Below, piece after piece: positions 12,861 through 20,422 of a stretch of 64,000 nt of DNA (its first letter is position 1; each line of letters starts with the position of its first letter). Origin of the DNA: Pantoea sp. alder81 (GTDB taxonomy: Bacteria; Pseudomonadota; Gammaproteobacteria; Enterobacterales; Enterobacteriaceae); the NCBI RefSeq assembly GCF_020179835.1, contig NZ_JAIUDA010000002.1, positions 620,001-684,000 on the forward strand. The letters are read 5' to 3'. Under the pieces are notes generated by a model. It was not told the origin of the DNA. It did no database searches and was given only the letters and a program-made list of their open reading frames with translations. Both the position numbers and the translations under genes were made by a program.

Positions 12861-14612
12861 ATGGTAACCAACCGGCAGCGCTACCGCGAAAAAGTCTCCC
12901 AGATGATTAGCTGGGGGCACTGGTTTGCCCTGTTTAACATCATCTTCGCGCTGATTTTAGGCAGCCGCTATCTGTTGGTCGCCGACTGGCCCGCCTCGCT
13001 TGCGGGCCGTGTTTATGCCTATACCAGCTGGATTGGCCACTTTAGCTTTATCGTGTTTGCCGGTTATCTGCTGATCATTTTCCCCCTCACCTTTGTGGTG
13101 ATGTCTCAGCGACTGCTCAGGGTGATGTCGGCGATTATCGCCACCGCCGGGCTGACGCTGATTATGGTCGATAGCGCGGTGTTCAACCGCTTCCACCTCC
13201 ACCTCAATCCGGTGGTGTGGGAGTTGGTGATCAACCCTGACCAAAGCGAAATGGCGCGTGACTGGCAGCTGATGTTTATCAGCGTGCCCGTCATCTTCCT
13301 TGTGGAGATGTTGTTTGCCACCTGGAGCTGGCAAAAGCTACGCAGCCTGAATCGTCGCTCATTTGGCAAGCCGCTGGCCGCGCTGTTTATCAGCGCTTTC
13401 TTTGCCAGCCATTTGTTGTATATCTGGGCCGATGCCAATTTCTATCGCCCGATTACCATGCAGCGCGCCAATCTACCGCTCTCCTATCCAATGACCGCGC
13501 GACGTTTCCTTGAACGCCATGGCTTGCTGGATGCGCAGGAGTATCAGCGTCGCCTGGTGCAACAGGGCGATCCTGAAGCGCTGTCAGTGCAGTATCCGCT
13601 GAGTGATATTACCTTCCGCGATGGCGGTACGCGCCATAACCTGTTGCTGCTCACCGTTGATGGTTTGAGTAACGACAATCTGGATAAGGCACTGCCGTCG
13701 CTGAATCAGTTTGCCAGCGATAATGTGCGCTTTACCCAACACTACAGCGCCGGAATTGCGCCGGAAAAAGGCATGTTCGGGCTGTTCTACGGCATCTCCT
13801 CCAGCTACATGGATGGCGTGCTTGCCGCGCGTATGCCTTCGGCGTTACTCGGTGCGCTAAATTCTCAGGGTTATCAGTTTGGTCTGTTCTCCTCCGACGG
13901 TTTCAGCCAACCCTTGTATCGTCAGGCGTTGTTAGCGGATTACAGCCTGCCAGAAGCGGATTCTCAACCAAATAGCACTACAGTGAACCAATGGCAAAAC
14001 TGGCTCAACGGCCAGAAAGCCGATGGCGCACCGTGGTTCTCCTGGATTTCACTTGATGGCGTCAACGTCAATGGCGAAAGCACCAAGGCGCGTCAGCGCA
14101 GCTATTTGCGCCAGGCCACGGGGGTTGATGAGCAGATTGCGGCCGTGCTACAGACGTTGCAACAACGCGATTTACTCAAGAATACCGTGGTGGTGATCAC
14201 CGCCCAGCGTGCGGTTACGCCGGAGAATGATGATAATCCGGGCAACCGAGCGACGTTGCGGGTGCCTCTGGTGGTGCATTGGCCGAATACGCCGGCGCAG
14301 ACCATCGATCGTCTGACCGATCAGCAGGATGTGATGACGACGTTGATGCAACGTCTGCTGCATGTGCGCACCAATCCTGCCAACTATTCACAGGGTGAAG
14401 ACCTGTTTGCTGCTCAGCGCAGCCACAACTGGGTGGCCAGCAGCGAAGAGGGAAAACTGGTGGTGACGACGCCAACCGTGACGCTGGTGCTGAATAACAA
14501 CGGCAGTTATAGCGCCTACGATGCACAGGGCAATAAGCTGAAGGATCACAAACCGCAGCTGGCGCTGTTGCTTCAGGTGTTGACGGAAGAGAAGCGCTTT
14601 ACCGCAAACTGA
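12861..14612 (+). CDS. yejM: Inner-membrane LPS-sensing regulator YejM/PbgA/LapC
   Basis: 583 residues: five predicted N-terminal transmembrane helices (roughly residues 15-190), a linker, then a periplasmic sulfatase/alkaline-phosphatase-fold domain beginning near HNLLLLTVDG. In enterobacteria YejM senses periplasmic LPS and controls LpxC turnover through LapB-FtsH. The conserved interfacial segment FYRPITMQRANLPLSYPMTA is intact. The hydrolase domain is considered non-catalytic. Last gene before proL, as in E. coli. Confidence 0.94.
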   Translation: MVTNRQRYREKVSQMISWGHWFALFNIIFALILGSRYLLVADWPASLAGRVYAYTSWIGHFSFIVFAGYLLIIFPLTFVVMSQRLLRVMSAIIATAGLTLIMVDSAVFNRFHLHLNPVVWELVINPDQSEMARDWQLMFISVPVIFLVEMLFATWSWQKLRSLNRRSFGKPLAALFISAFFASHLLYIWADANFYRPITMQRANLPLSYPMTARRFLERHGLLDAQEYQRRLVQQGDPEALSVQYPLSDITFRDGGTRHNLLLLTVDGLSNDNLDKALPSLNQFASDNVRFTQHYSAGIAPEKGMFGLFYGISSSYMDGVLAARMPSALLGALNSQGYQFGLFSSDGFSQPLYRQALLADYSLPEADSQPNSTTVNQWQNWLNGQKADGAPWFSWISLDGVNVNGESTKARQRSYLRQATGVDEQIAAVLQTLQQRDLLKNTVVVITAQRAVTPENDDNPGNRATLRVPLVVHWPNTPAQTIDRLTDQQDVMTTLMQRLLHVRTNPANYSQGEDLFAAQRSHNWVASSEEGKLVVTTPTVTLVLNNNGSYSAYDAQGNKLKDHKPQLALLLQVLTEEKRFTAN

Positions 14613-14684
14613 TTAATTATGAGGCAGTTAAAACCTGCGCATATTGCAATCACGAGCGGAACCAGTAGACTACTTCTCCACGTT

Positions 14685-14761
14685 CGGCACGTAGCGCAGC
14701 CTGGTAGCGCACGGTCATGGGGTGTCCGGGGTCGGAGGTTCAAATCCTCTCGTGCCGACCA
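14685..14761 (+). tRNA. proL: tRNA-Pro (anticodon GGG)
   Basis: 77 bases including encoded CCA. Acceptor CGGCACG/CGTGCCG, D arm GCGC/GCGC, anticodon loop ATGGGGT (anticodon GGG), anticodon stem CGGTC/GTCCG with the usual T-T pair, and T arm GGAGG/CCTCT around TTCAAAT. Same location as E. coli proL, after yejM. The 3' 49 bases double as the left boundary of the integrated element, so the 3' half present today came from the element. Confidence 0.97.
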
Positions 14762-14762
14762 A
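14713..14762 (+). repeat. attL, 50-bp copy inside proL
   Basis: Identical over 50 bases to 27692-27741. It spans the proL anticodon arm through CCA plus one base, so the tRNA stays functional after integration. Confidence 0.95.
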
Positions 14763-15108
14763 CTAATTTCCCCGCCATAGCAGCGTTTGATGAGAGTCAA
14801 GCGCTGCTAAGTCTATGGGGATTCTCATTCGTTCACAACTGTTCGTTCACAGTTGGTGTGAATGAGATATAGACACACCATTATCGTGCGCTACCAAACT
14901 GCGCTACGTGCCGCCACGCGATACCATTCAATAACTCCCTACATTCGCTGGGTCTCAGGCCAACAACTTTATGACCCCATAACCCTTGTACAGCTCATCT
15001 ACTTTTAAGAGCCCTTCTTCTGTCGTAACTATCTCACATTGCCAGATATTCACCTTTTATAACTTGTTGGTATCATCTGTTGTCGGTCATGACTAACACA
15101 GGGATGAA
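14763..15108. other. Left-end non-coding region with hairpins and candidate Int arm sites
   Basis: No gene seen. An imperfect hairpin spans 14770-14820 (CCCC...ATAG, AGCAGCG paired with CGCTGCT, GGGG). A second spans 14824-14866, with CTCATTC/GAATGAG outer arms and AACTGT/ACAGTT inner arms. TTCGTTCACA occurs twice here. TTCACA also lies in an ATTCACA/TGTGAAT pair over the int start (27623-27647), so these may be integrase arm-type sites. Confidence 0.45.
14871..14913 (-). pseudogene. Partial tRNA-Pro-like 5' half, inverted
   Basis: Read on the minus strand from 14913, 37 of 43 bases match the 5' half of proL, including the whole acceptor strand and D arm (CGGCACGTAGCGCAG, TGGTAGCGCACG). The anticodon loop differs (ATGGTGT) and no 3' half follows. 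It is therefore a relic or mimic, not a working tRNA. Confidence 0.75.
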
Positions 15109-15756
15109 ATGAACTTCTCAGACTTCACCAACTTCTTGAGCTTGCAAGAGTGGGATAACGTTGTCTCTATCACGTCAAACGCGGTTGTGATCGGAGGCGT
15201 TCTCTTTGGCGGTTCAAAACTTCGCGAATTCGTGAAAAACAAAAAGCAAGGTTACGCAGTTGATGCGGCACTTGCACTTAAACACGAGATTGATATCACC
15301 AGAGGCAACTACAATCAGATGCGATTTCGCATCAACCAGATAATGACCTTCCTAACTACCCTTTCAGAACGTCAGCAACGAGCAGACGCGCAAGGTTATT
15401 ACGATGTCCAGTTGGCTATGAAAGATATGGCAGAGAACACTTTCCGGGTTGGTAGTGCGTTTGTTAAAACTCGTTTTTACAGCGTCGAGATCAAGCCACA
15501 ATCATGGAAAGCGTTTAATAATTTGCTTGATGCCACTGGAAACACTCAGCTCGCTATTTCTTCTCTGATGTCCAATGTGATGACTGCTCTTGCAAAACCA
15601 CTGATAGAACAAGCCGATCTTGATGAGATAAGGAAAGCCTACGATCTGCACGGTGAGCGAATGAAGGAAGTTAACAAAGCTGTGTCAGAGATGGACGGCA
15701 TAAACTTCGATGATCTGTTTGATTTTAGCAAGGTCAATAAAAAAGCCGGGAAATAA
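15109..15756 (+). CDS. Predicted membrane-anchored protein of unknown function
   Basis: 215 residues; I do not recognise a family. One hydrophobic segment near residues 20-37 (ITSNAVVIGGVLFGG) follows a short N-terminal tail. The remainder is polar, helical and probably cytoplasmic, with heptad-like stretches. A weak AGGGATGA precedes the ATG. It is the only rightward gene in the left part of the element, opposed to the capsid operon, and has its own upstream region. That position at an island end fits accessory cargo such as exclusion or abortive-infection functions, but nothing in the sequence proves this. Confidence 0.6.
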   Translation: MNFSDFTNFLSLQEWDNVVSITSNAVVIGGVLFGGSKLREFVKNKKQGYAVDAALALKHEIDITRGNYNQMRFRINQIMTFLTTLSERQQRADAQGYYDVQLAMKDMAENTFRVGSAFVKTRFYSVEIKPQSWKAFNNLLDATGNTQLAISSLMSNVMTALAKPLIEQADLDEIRKAYDLHGERMKEVNKAVSEMDGINFDDLFDFSKVNKKAGK

Positions 15757-15766
15757 TCCCGGCTTT
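15742..15766 (-). terminator. Terminator of the leftward capsid operon
   Basis: Perfect stem AAAGCCGGG / CCCGGCTTT with a seven-base loop. The T-run lies on the minus-strand side, so it ends leftward transcription. It overlaps the 3' end of the opposing 215-residue gene. Confidence 0.8.
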
Positions 15767-15905
15767 AAGTGTTCAGTTTCTTCATGCGCTTTGCTGTTGC
15801 TGCTTCTCTGATCGCTGTCTCCAGCCCTTTGGACTGGATGTGATCAAACAGCACTGCTCGTTTCATGCCCAGATAACGTGCCAGTACAAGCAATTGATTT
15901 ATAAT
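15765..15905 (-). pseudogene. Truncated paralogue of the adjacent small HTH-like gene
   Basis: The frame encodes LLVLARYLGMKRAVLFDHI, then SKGLETAI. This aligns with the neighbouring 74-residue protein (ALTRALGVHRSTFLSYV, then THGLEQAI) along its C-terminal half. The N-terminal half is missing, and the upstream DNA is AT-rich and then antisense-like. No Shine-Dalgarno or good start is visible. I read it as the remains of a tandem duplication; a short expressed peptide cannot be excluded. Confidence 0.55.
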
Positions 15906-15963
15906 AAATAATGTTATTTTAGTATTATTTGCATTGCAGACGTCAAGAAACCTCGCTGCGTCT

Positions 15964-16188
15964 TTAATCTGACAGCGTGGCGAGCATGTCCCGCTGCTTT
16001 TTGAGAGTGACGTAATGCATAATCGCCTGTTCAAGGCCATGCGTCGCCACGTATGATAAAAATGTGCTGCGGTGTACACCCAACGCTCTGGTGAGCGCAG
16101 ATACGTTCAGCAACCCTGCATCGTCCAACGTCTTAACCTTAACTGACAGCAGCGGTGCGTTTCCCACACCCAGAATTTTCAATTGCAT
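15964..16188 (-). CDS. Small HTH-like protein
   Basis: 74 residues, starting at the ATG at 16188 preceded by GGAGAGGTAA; a longer upstream frame lacks such a site. Residues about 28-55 (LNVSALTRALGVHRSTFLSYV) look like a helix-turn-helix of the Fis/resolvase type. Family not recognised. It is the last intact gene of the capsid operon, 71 bases after the capsid gene, which suggests a regulatory or morphogenesis-accessory role. Confidence 0.6.
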   Translation of the reverse strand: MQLKILGVGNAPLLSVKVKTLDDAGLLNVSALTRALGVHRSTFLSYVATHGLEQAIMHYVTLKKQRDMLATLSD

Positions 16189-16259
16189 AGATTTACCTCT
16201 CCAACAATTTTGAAGCCATAAGTACGGGGGCGGCAATCACCGCCCTAAGCCGCAATTTC

Positions 16260-17276
16260 TTAGGCTGCGTCGTCCATTGTCACTTTCAAAACGAAGTCCG
16301 GACGCATTGGGATCTGAATCTGAGAAAGCTCACTGACTGTCTCATAATTCATAAATTTGTCACGGAGGACGTAATGATAACTCGGATAAACCGGGCCAGA
16401 TGCAACCTCTGCATGGCGTGAGGCAGGCGTTTGATAGGTCATGTACGGACTCAAATCACCTTCAACAATGTTGGAAAAAGTCGCCAGCATGAAGCCATCA
16501 CCATCAGCTATTTGGTACATCGGGTCATCTACCTGGATCACGGTTACACGCCCAAGGTTGAAGCGGTCATACGCTCCCAGCTCAGTTGGGAAGACGATAT
16601 CGTTAGAAGTCGCTCCAAATAAAGCCGCTTGATACGCCGTTGGGTTCCCTTGGATCGCAGTGAATAACGAAGGTGAGGCCAGCAGATAGATCTGCTTAAT
16701 GCTGCTTGACCAGCCGCCCAGCGCTTTCTTGAGCTTGGTGACAGCGCTCTGCATCTCAGTGATTACGTTGGCACTTACGCCAGTTTTCACCGTGGTAGAC
16801 GGCTGCTCAATTCCCCAGAAGTCCGTCCAATCGATGGTTGGGCCTTCACGGAGGTGAGTGGCTTCTACAGTGTTATGCAGCAGACTCTGTGCCATTGCGT
16901 ACTCTACATCACGACGTGTTTGCAGATAGTGTTTCACGGCGTGATTAGTAACAACTTCCTCCGCCGTTAGCTGGCGATTCTCACCCGGCGCACGTTTGCC
17001 CTGCCAGTCCTGGCTTGTCACGGTTGAGCTGTAAACGTGGAGTGGTGCTTGGATAGTGATGTTAGCTGCTTTTGGGAAGTTGAGAGCACTCATGGAGCTG
17101 CCATACCTGGCTTGGCTCAGCGTCACTTCACGTTGCACATCTTCCAGGGTATCGAGGGCGATGATCTGCGTATCACTTGGGTGTGCAGTGAAGATGCCGA
17201 GGGAACTCAGCAAGAAGCCATCACCATACGGCTTGACGAATTGACCGGAAAGGTTTGTGAAATCGGATAATTTCAT
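16260..17276 (-). CDS. Major capsid protein, lambda gpE-like
   Basis: 338 residues, close to lambda gpE (341). Supporting features are an N-terminal arm, a central block with REVTLSQARYGSSMSALNFP and TRRDVEYAMAQSLLHNTV, a long axial domain, and an end (MRPDFVLKVTMD) like the gpE C-terminus. Such proteins assemble the icosahedral head shell. It follows the decoration gene by 17 bases in the same operon. No portal, protease or scaffold gene accompanies it. Recognition is by family memory and pairing with a gpD-like gene, not by a search. Confidence 0.78.
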   Translation of the reverse strand: MKLSDFTNLSGQFVKPYGDGFLLSSLGIFTAHPSDTQIIALDTLEDVQREVTLSQARYGSSMSALNFPKAANITIQAPLHVYSSTVTSQDWQGKRAPGENRQLTAEEVVTNHAVKHYLQTRRDVEYAMAQSLLHNTVEATHLREGPTIDWTDFWGIEQPSTTVKTGVSANVITEMQSAVTKLKKALGGWSSSIKQIYLLASPSLFTAIQGNPTAYQAALFGATSNDIVFPTELGAYDRFNLGRVTVIQVDDPMYQIADGDGFMLATFSNIVEGDLSPYMTYQTPASRHAEVASGPVYPSYHYVLRDKFMNYETVSELSQIQIPMRPDFVLKVTMDDAA

Positions 17277-17293
17277 TTTAGTGTCGTCCTTGA

Positions 17294-17647
17294 TTAGATT
17301 GAAGTTTGTGGGATGTTTGCATCAGCAACGCGGTTGCCCTGCTTGATTAAGGCGGTGTATGCAGCATCTTTTGCGGCGGCAGCTACAACCAAACCGGCAG
17401 GGTTGAACACACAACCGGTATCACTGATAACCACACTGCGATCAGCACCTAAATCAACGTTGTCCAGCGCGACAGCACAGTTATCACCATCAGCAACGAC
17501 ATAGGCCGCACCAGTTGTTGGGTTAATCACATCACCACATTCGACATCATCAGCAAGGGTTAAGATGACTGTACGCTTATGCATGATCGGGTCAGCCGTA
17601 TAGACCAGAACATCAGCGGGGGTCTTGCTATCATATTCAAAAATCAT
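17294..17647 (-). CDS. Head decoration protein, lambda gpD-like
   Basis: 117 residues from the ATG at 17647, preceded by GGAG ten bases upstream; a 22-residue longer frame has no ribosome-binding site. Size and layout match gpD-type trimers that clamp the expanded head: a beta-rich core with VVADGDNCAVALDNVDLGAD, and a C-terminal helix AAKDAAYTALIKQGNRVAD. Directly upstream of the capsid gene. Its 5' end abuts a leader that elsewhere precedes unrelated P4-type genes. Confidence 0.75.
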   Translation of the reverse strand: MIFEYDSKTPADVLVYTADPIMHKRTVILTLADDVECGDVINPTTGAAYVVADGDNCAVALDNVDLGADRSVVISDTGCVFNPAGLVVAAAAKDAAYTALIKQGNRVADANIPQTSI

Positions 17648-18018
17648 AATTTTTTTCTCCGTCAGTTTTGAGTTTCGTGGCTGATACGCCACTGTTATTA
17701 CCTGTTTTGCCATTTATTCGCACCATCAGAAAAAAGGTGCACCGAAACCGGAGGCTGTTAGCAAACAGCCCCGGCACGGTGACGGAAACACGAATGAACG
17801 TAAGTTTTCTGAGGGAGAGAATTGGAAGAAGGGAACGGCAACGGCGGCTGGAGACCAATCGCACCGCCGTTGCGCTCGATGCCGTTTTATGTCCGGCAGA
17901 CAACCCGAGGAGGGCAAACCCCATCGTGGTGGCATACCACAACAGGAGAATAAGCGGCGCTGGGAAGCAGGATGACCCGTTAGAGGTATCCAGGAGCCAG
18001 TGCCTGAGAGGAGATTAA
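17648..18018 (-). ncRNA. Structured leader resembling P4-type immunity/Icd leaders
   Basis: 371 bases on the minus strand with several perfect stems: CAACGGCGG/CCGCCGTTG (16-base loop, near 17838-17871), GGCTGTT/AACAGCC (near 17753-17770), GTGG/CCAC near 17927-17940, and GTGGC/GCCAC near 17670. A frame running through it ends in MVRINGKTGNNSGVSATKL, a string I associate with the start of Icd-like/ash proteins of P4-family satellites. Here it stops just inside the decoration gene. It may encode a CI-like immunity RNA; this is inference. Confidence 0.45.
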
Positions 18019-18081
18019 ATGCGACAATTGGCAGTAGTACGCAGTAGACTCTTTCGAATCCATCAATCACCCTACGTTAGT

Positions 18082-18110
18082 ATTTTACCATACATCGTCA
18101 GATTTTACAA
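18082..18110 (-). promoter_or_regulatory. Candidate promoter of the leader-capsid unit
   Basis: On the minus strand: TTGTAA, 17-base spacer, TAAAAT. It lies about 60 bases upstream of the structured leader, downstream of the 119-residue gene. Confidence 0.5.
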
Positions 18111-18171
18111 CAAAAATGACGATTACTTATTGACTTACAATTCAGACTGTGCATTAAGAGCGACTCTGCCT

Positions 18172-18531
18172 TCAATCATTCGTCCCTTTAATCGGTGTTG
18201 ATTCGATAATGTGCGAATAACGTTCAGGGTCTGAGGCGACCACCTGTCGGCATTTCTCCCGCGCCAAGCGGAGCATTTCCGGGTCAATCTCGTGGGCCTG
18301 GAAACCACCTGCCCCAGCCCCCAGACTCTTTTTGATCCTTGCGGTTTTCTGCTTGCTGTCTCTCACTGGCGCTGGCTTAGCAGACGGTTTCCAGTCCGGG
18401 TTAGACTCAAGAAAACGACCAACGGCGGCGCAGACTGCTTCCTGGCGCTGGGCGTCCTCTATCTCTTCGACCGTCCTTCCTTGAAGCACGGCGGCAATGC
18501 CGTCTCTGACTTTTTGCAATGTTGTTTTCAT
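18172..18531 (-). CDS. Unknown protein of the element operon
   Basis: 119 residues from the ATG at 18531 (AGGA nine bases upstream); an upstream start would add 20 poorly supported residues. Charged and helical, with a lysine/alanine-rich middle (KPSAKPAPVRDSKQK) joining an N-terminal helical segment to a C-terminal helix with DPEMLRLAREKCRQVV. No signal peptide or membrane segment. Family not recognised. It lies between the two-HTH protein gene and the leader-capsid unit. Confidence 0.55.
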   Translation of the reverse strand: MKTTLQKVRDGIAAVLQGRTVEEIEDAQRQEAVCAAVGRFLESNPDWKPSAKPAPVRDSKQKTARIKKSLGAGAGGFQAHEIDPEMLRLAREKCRQVVASDPERYSHIIESTPIKGTND

Positions 18532-18636
18532 TCTTATGATTCCTGTACAGGGCAAGCCCGTCACGGGCGCAGCGATACGCCAGCCATGCAACGGGCAGGT
18601 AAGGTAAGATTTCTAAGAGGTTCAATTCTGGAACTA

Positions 18637-19254
18637 TCAGGCTTTAGCTGTCGTGCCTGCGGCGGCTGTCTGGTTCGCTTTTTGACCTGCGGCTTTTTTA
18701 ATGCCGCCCGCTTTACGCTGGTTAGCTTCGCTAACGTCACCTCGTGACGCTGGACTAACGCGTCTCACCGGGTTTATCTGGATCGGTTTAAAACGGCTCG
18801 ATGCCTTCCGCTCACAGACTTTCCGATACTCCACATAGAGCGGGTCATCTGCTGGCGGCAGACGTGAATTGATCGCGGATTCAGCAACGCCATTCTGCCG
18901 GAGGGACATCACCACCCAGTACAGGGACAATCCCAGCCCCGCTGCGATATCGGCGAGCGTCTCACCCTCGTTAAATGAGGTCAGCGCCAAGCGAGCATTG
19001 GTGTGTTCGTTCTGTTTGGCAAATCTGCGACATCTTGGGTTATACGAGTTGTCGTACAGTTCCATGACACGATCCAGAGGTAAACGCAACAGGCAAGCCA
19101 CGCGGCCTGGTGAGTAGCCAGCAATTAAAAGGTGTTTGGCCTTCTGGATAATATCGTCGGAGCGGCAACGCCGTTTGTAGAGAAGGGTCAGGTCTGGTTT
19201 TTGTTTTGGTTCGTTTTGGTCAGCCGTCAGGCTGTTACGCTTCTCATCAGTCAT
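18637..19254 (-). CDS. Predicted DNA-binding protein with two HTH-like segments
   Basis: 205 residues. Two helix-turn-helix-like stretches are visible: SPGRVACLLRLPLDRVMELY (about residues 48-67) and TLADIAAGLGLSLYWVVMSL (about 99-118). A basic, Ala/Gln/Lys-rich tail of about 50 residues follows, probably disordered. It could be a repressor, or a small-terminase-like or replication accessory DNA-binding protein; I cannot tell. Its start lies 12 bases after the preceding gene in the same operon. Confidence 0.55.
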   Translation of the reverse strand: MTDEKRNSLTADQNEPKQKPDLTLLYKRRCRSDDIIQKAKHLLIAGYSPGRVACLLRLPLDRVMELYDNSYNPRCRRFAKQNEHTNARLALTSFNEGETLADIAAGLGLSLYWVVMSLRQNGVAESAINSRLPPADDPLYVEYRKVCERKASSRFKPIQINPVRRVSPASRGDVSEANQRKAGGIKKAAGQKANQTAAAGTTAKA

Positions 19255-19265
19255 AGTTCCTCACG

Positions 19266-20162
19266 TTAAAAATTTGGATCTTCTTCGTATTCCGGCTCTG
19301 GTGTCGGTGTCGATAACAGGTGCGACGGAATATGCCACTCGCGGGCCTCTGCCATGTATTCCTCACGGGTGCGAACGGTATCGCTGTCTCGCTCATCCAA
19401 GGTGTGACGTGCCACCCAATAAACATACTGGAAACTCTGCAATGTACCGTCAGCGTTGCGGTTAGGAGCCACATCACCTGTCAGGCTGTTAATAAACGCC
19501 TCAGTAATGACGCCGTGCTCATCAAAGATCTTCGGCTCCTGCGGCTTCATCGCATCAGTATCATCGGTGCCAGCATCGCTGCCGCGCTCAGGATCAACTT
19601 CCACGCCAGATGGCTGTCCAGCAACAACCGGGGCAGGCTCAGGGGCCAGGTCAGGATTCTGACCAGCGGGCTGGTTAGCGAGCGCATCAGTGGCTGGTGT
19701 AGCAGCGGTTACTGCCTGTAGTTCTGCCTGTGGTGCCTGTAGTTGAACCTTCTCATCGGATATTTTGCTCTTTTTGATCACCTTCCGTTTGCCAGGTGAA
19801 GGTGGAGTGACACCCAATGTAACAACGGAGGCAGGCGGGATCGCTACGTAATTGCTGGAGTTGACGTTACCACGTACTTTTACGGTGTGTTTTATCACCA
19901 CCTTCGCAGCATCCAGCGCTTTGAGCGCATCAATCACCGCCTTTTCTGATACACCCATTTCCCAGGCGATAACGTCGGTATTGGTATGAATCGGATCATC
20001 ATTACCGCGACCTTCATTCTCCTGGAAGGTCCAGATGTAGGCATAGATCAGCTTCATCAGGGAAGTAAATTTAATATCCCCGGCTGGGGTGTGTAACTTT
20101 GTCATCCGGCGGACGCTGGTAGAAACCACGTCGTAGGTTTTAGTTTTTGCTGCTGCGCTCAT
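19266..20162 (-). CDS. Winged-helix replication-initiator-like protein
   Basis: 298 residues. The N-terminal 110 residues read as a winged helix: MKLIYAYIWTFQENEG, then THTNTDVIAWEM-like helices with ISEKAVIDAL-type recognition and a wing ending SSNYVAI. This is typical of Rep/lambda O-type or DnaD-like N-domains. A long Pro/Ala/Asp-rich linker (about residues 120-215) leads to a small C-terminal domain. It overlaps the ribbon-helix-helix gene by 23 bases. With iterons 1.4 kb upstream, a replication role is plausible but unproven. Confidence 0.5.
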   Translation of the reverse strand: MSAAAKTKTYDVVSTSVRRMTKLHTPAGDIKFTSLMKLIYAYIWTFQENEGRGNDDPIHTNTDVIAWEMGVSEKAVIDALKALDAAKVVIKHTVKVRGNVNSSNYVAIPPASVVTLGVTPPSPGKRKVIKKSKISDEKVQLQAPQAELQAVTAATPATDALANQPAGQNPDLAPEPAPVVAGQPSGVEVDPERGSDAGTDDTDAMKPQEPKIFDEHGVITEAFINSLTGDVAPNRNADGTLQSFQYVYWVARHTLDERDSDTVRTREEYMAEAREWHIPSHLLSTPTPEPEYEEDPNF

Positions 20163-20337
20163 TGTCCAATCCCTGTGGGTTCGTTATCAGTCGTTCGCCG
20201 TTCACGGCGTCTATTTTTTTAATATCCAGCGCCAGTTTCTGGCACATAATGCGGATCATGCGGGGAACCGGCATCCCCAGACGGTCCGATTCCTCGCGTA
20301 GAATCGCGTATGTTTCATCATCAAGTGAAAGTTTCAT
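20140..20337 (-). CDS. Ribbon-helix-helix (CopG/Arc-like) regulator
   Basis: 65 residues. It opens with a beta strand MKLSLDDETYAIL, then helix-turn-helix EESDRLGMPVPRMIRIMCQK, the layout of a small ribbon-helix-helix repressor. Its 3' end lies inside the following winged-helix gene (23-base overlap), so they are translationally linked. CopG-type proteins often control plasmid copy number or partition, which would fit the adjacent replication-like gene. Confidence 0.6.
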   Translation of the reverse strand: MKLSLDDETYAILREESDRLGMPVPRMIRIMCQKLALDIKKIDAVNGERLITNPQGLDNERSSKN

Positions 20338-20422
20338 GGTGCGTTCCCTCTATAGGTAGACACAAACAAACCTCGCCAGTGGTCGCTCAGAAGGCGAACC
20401 GGCTCAGGTTGTCAGTAATTAT

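Noticed and set aside
18407..18625. 72-residue minus-strand frame starting MNLLEILPYLPVAWLAY
   Set aside because: It starts with TTG, lacks a ribosome-binding site and overlaps the better-supported 119-residue gene; only the first 30 residues look protein-like.
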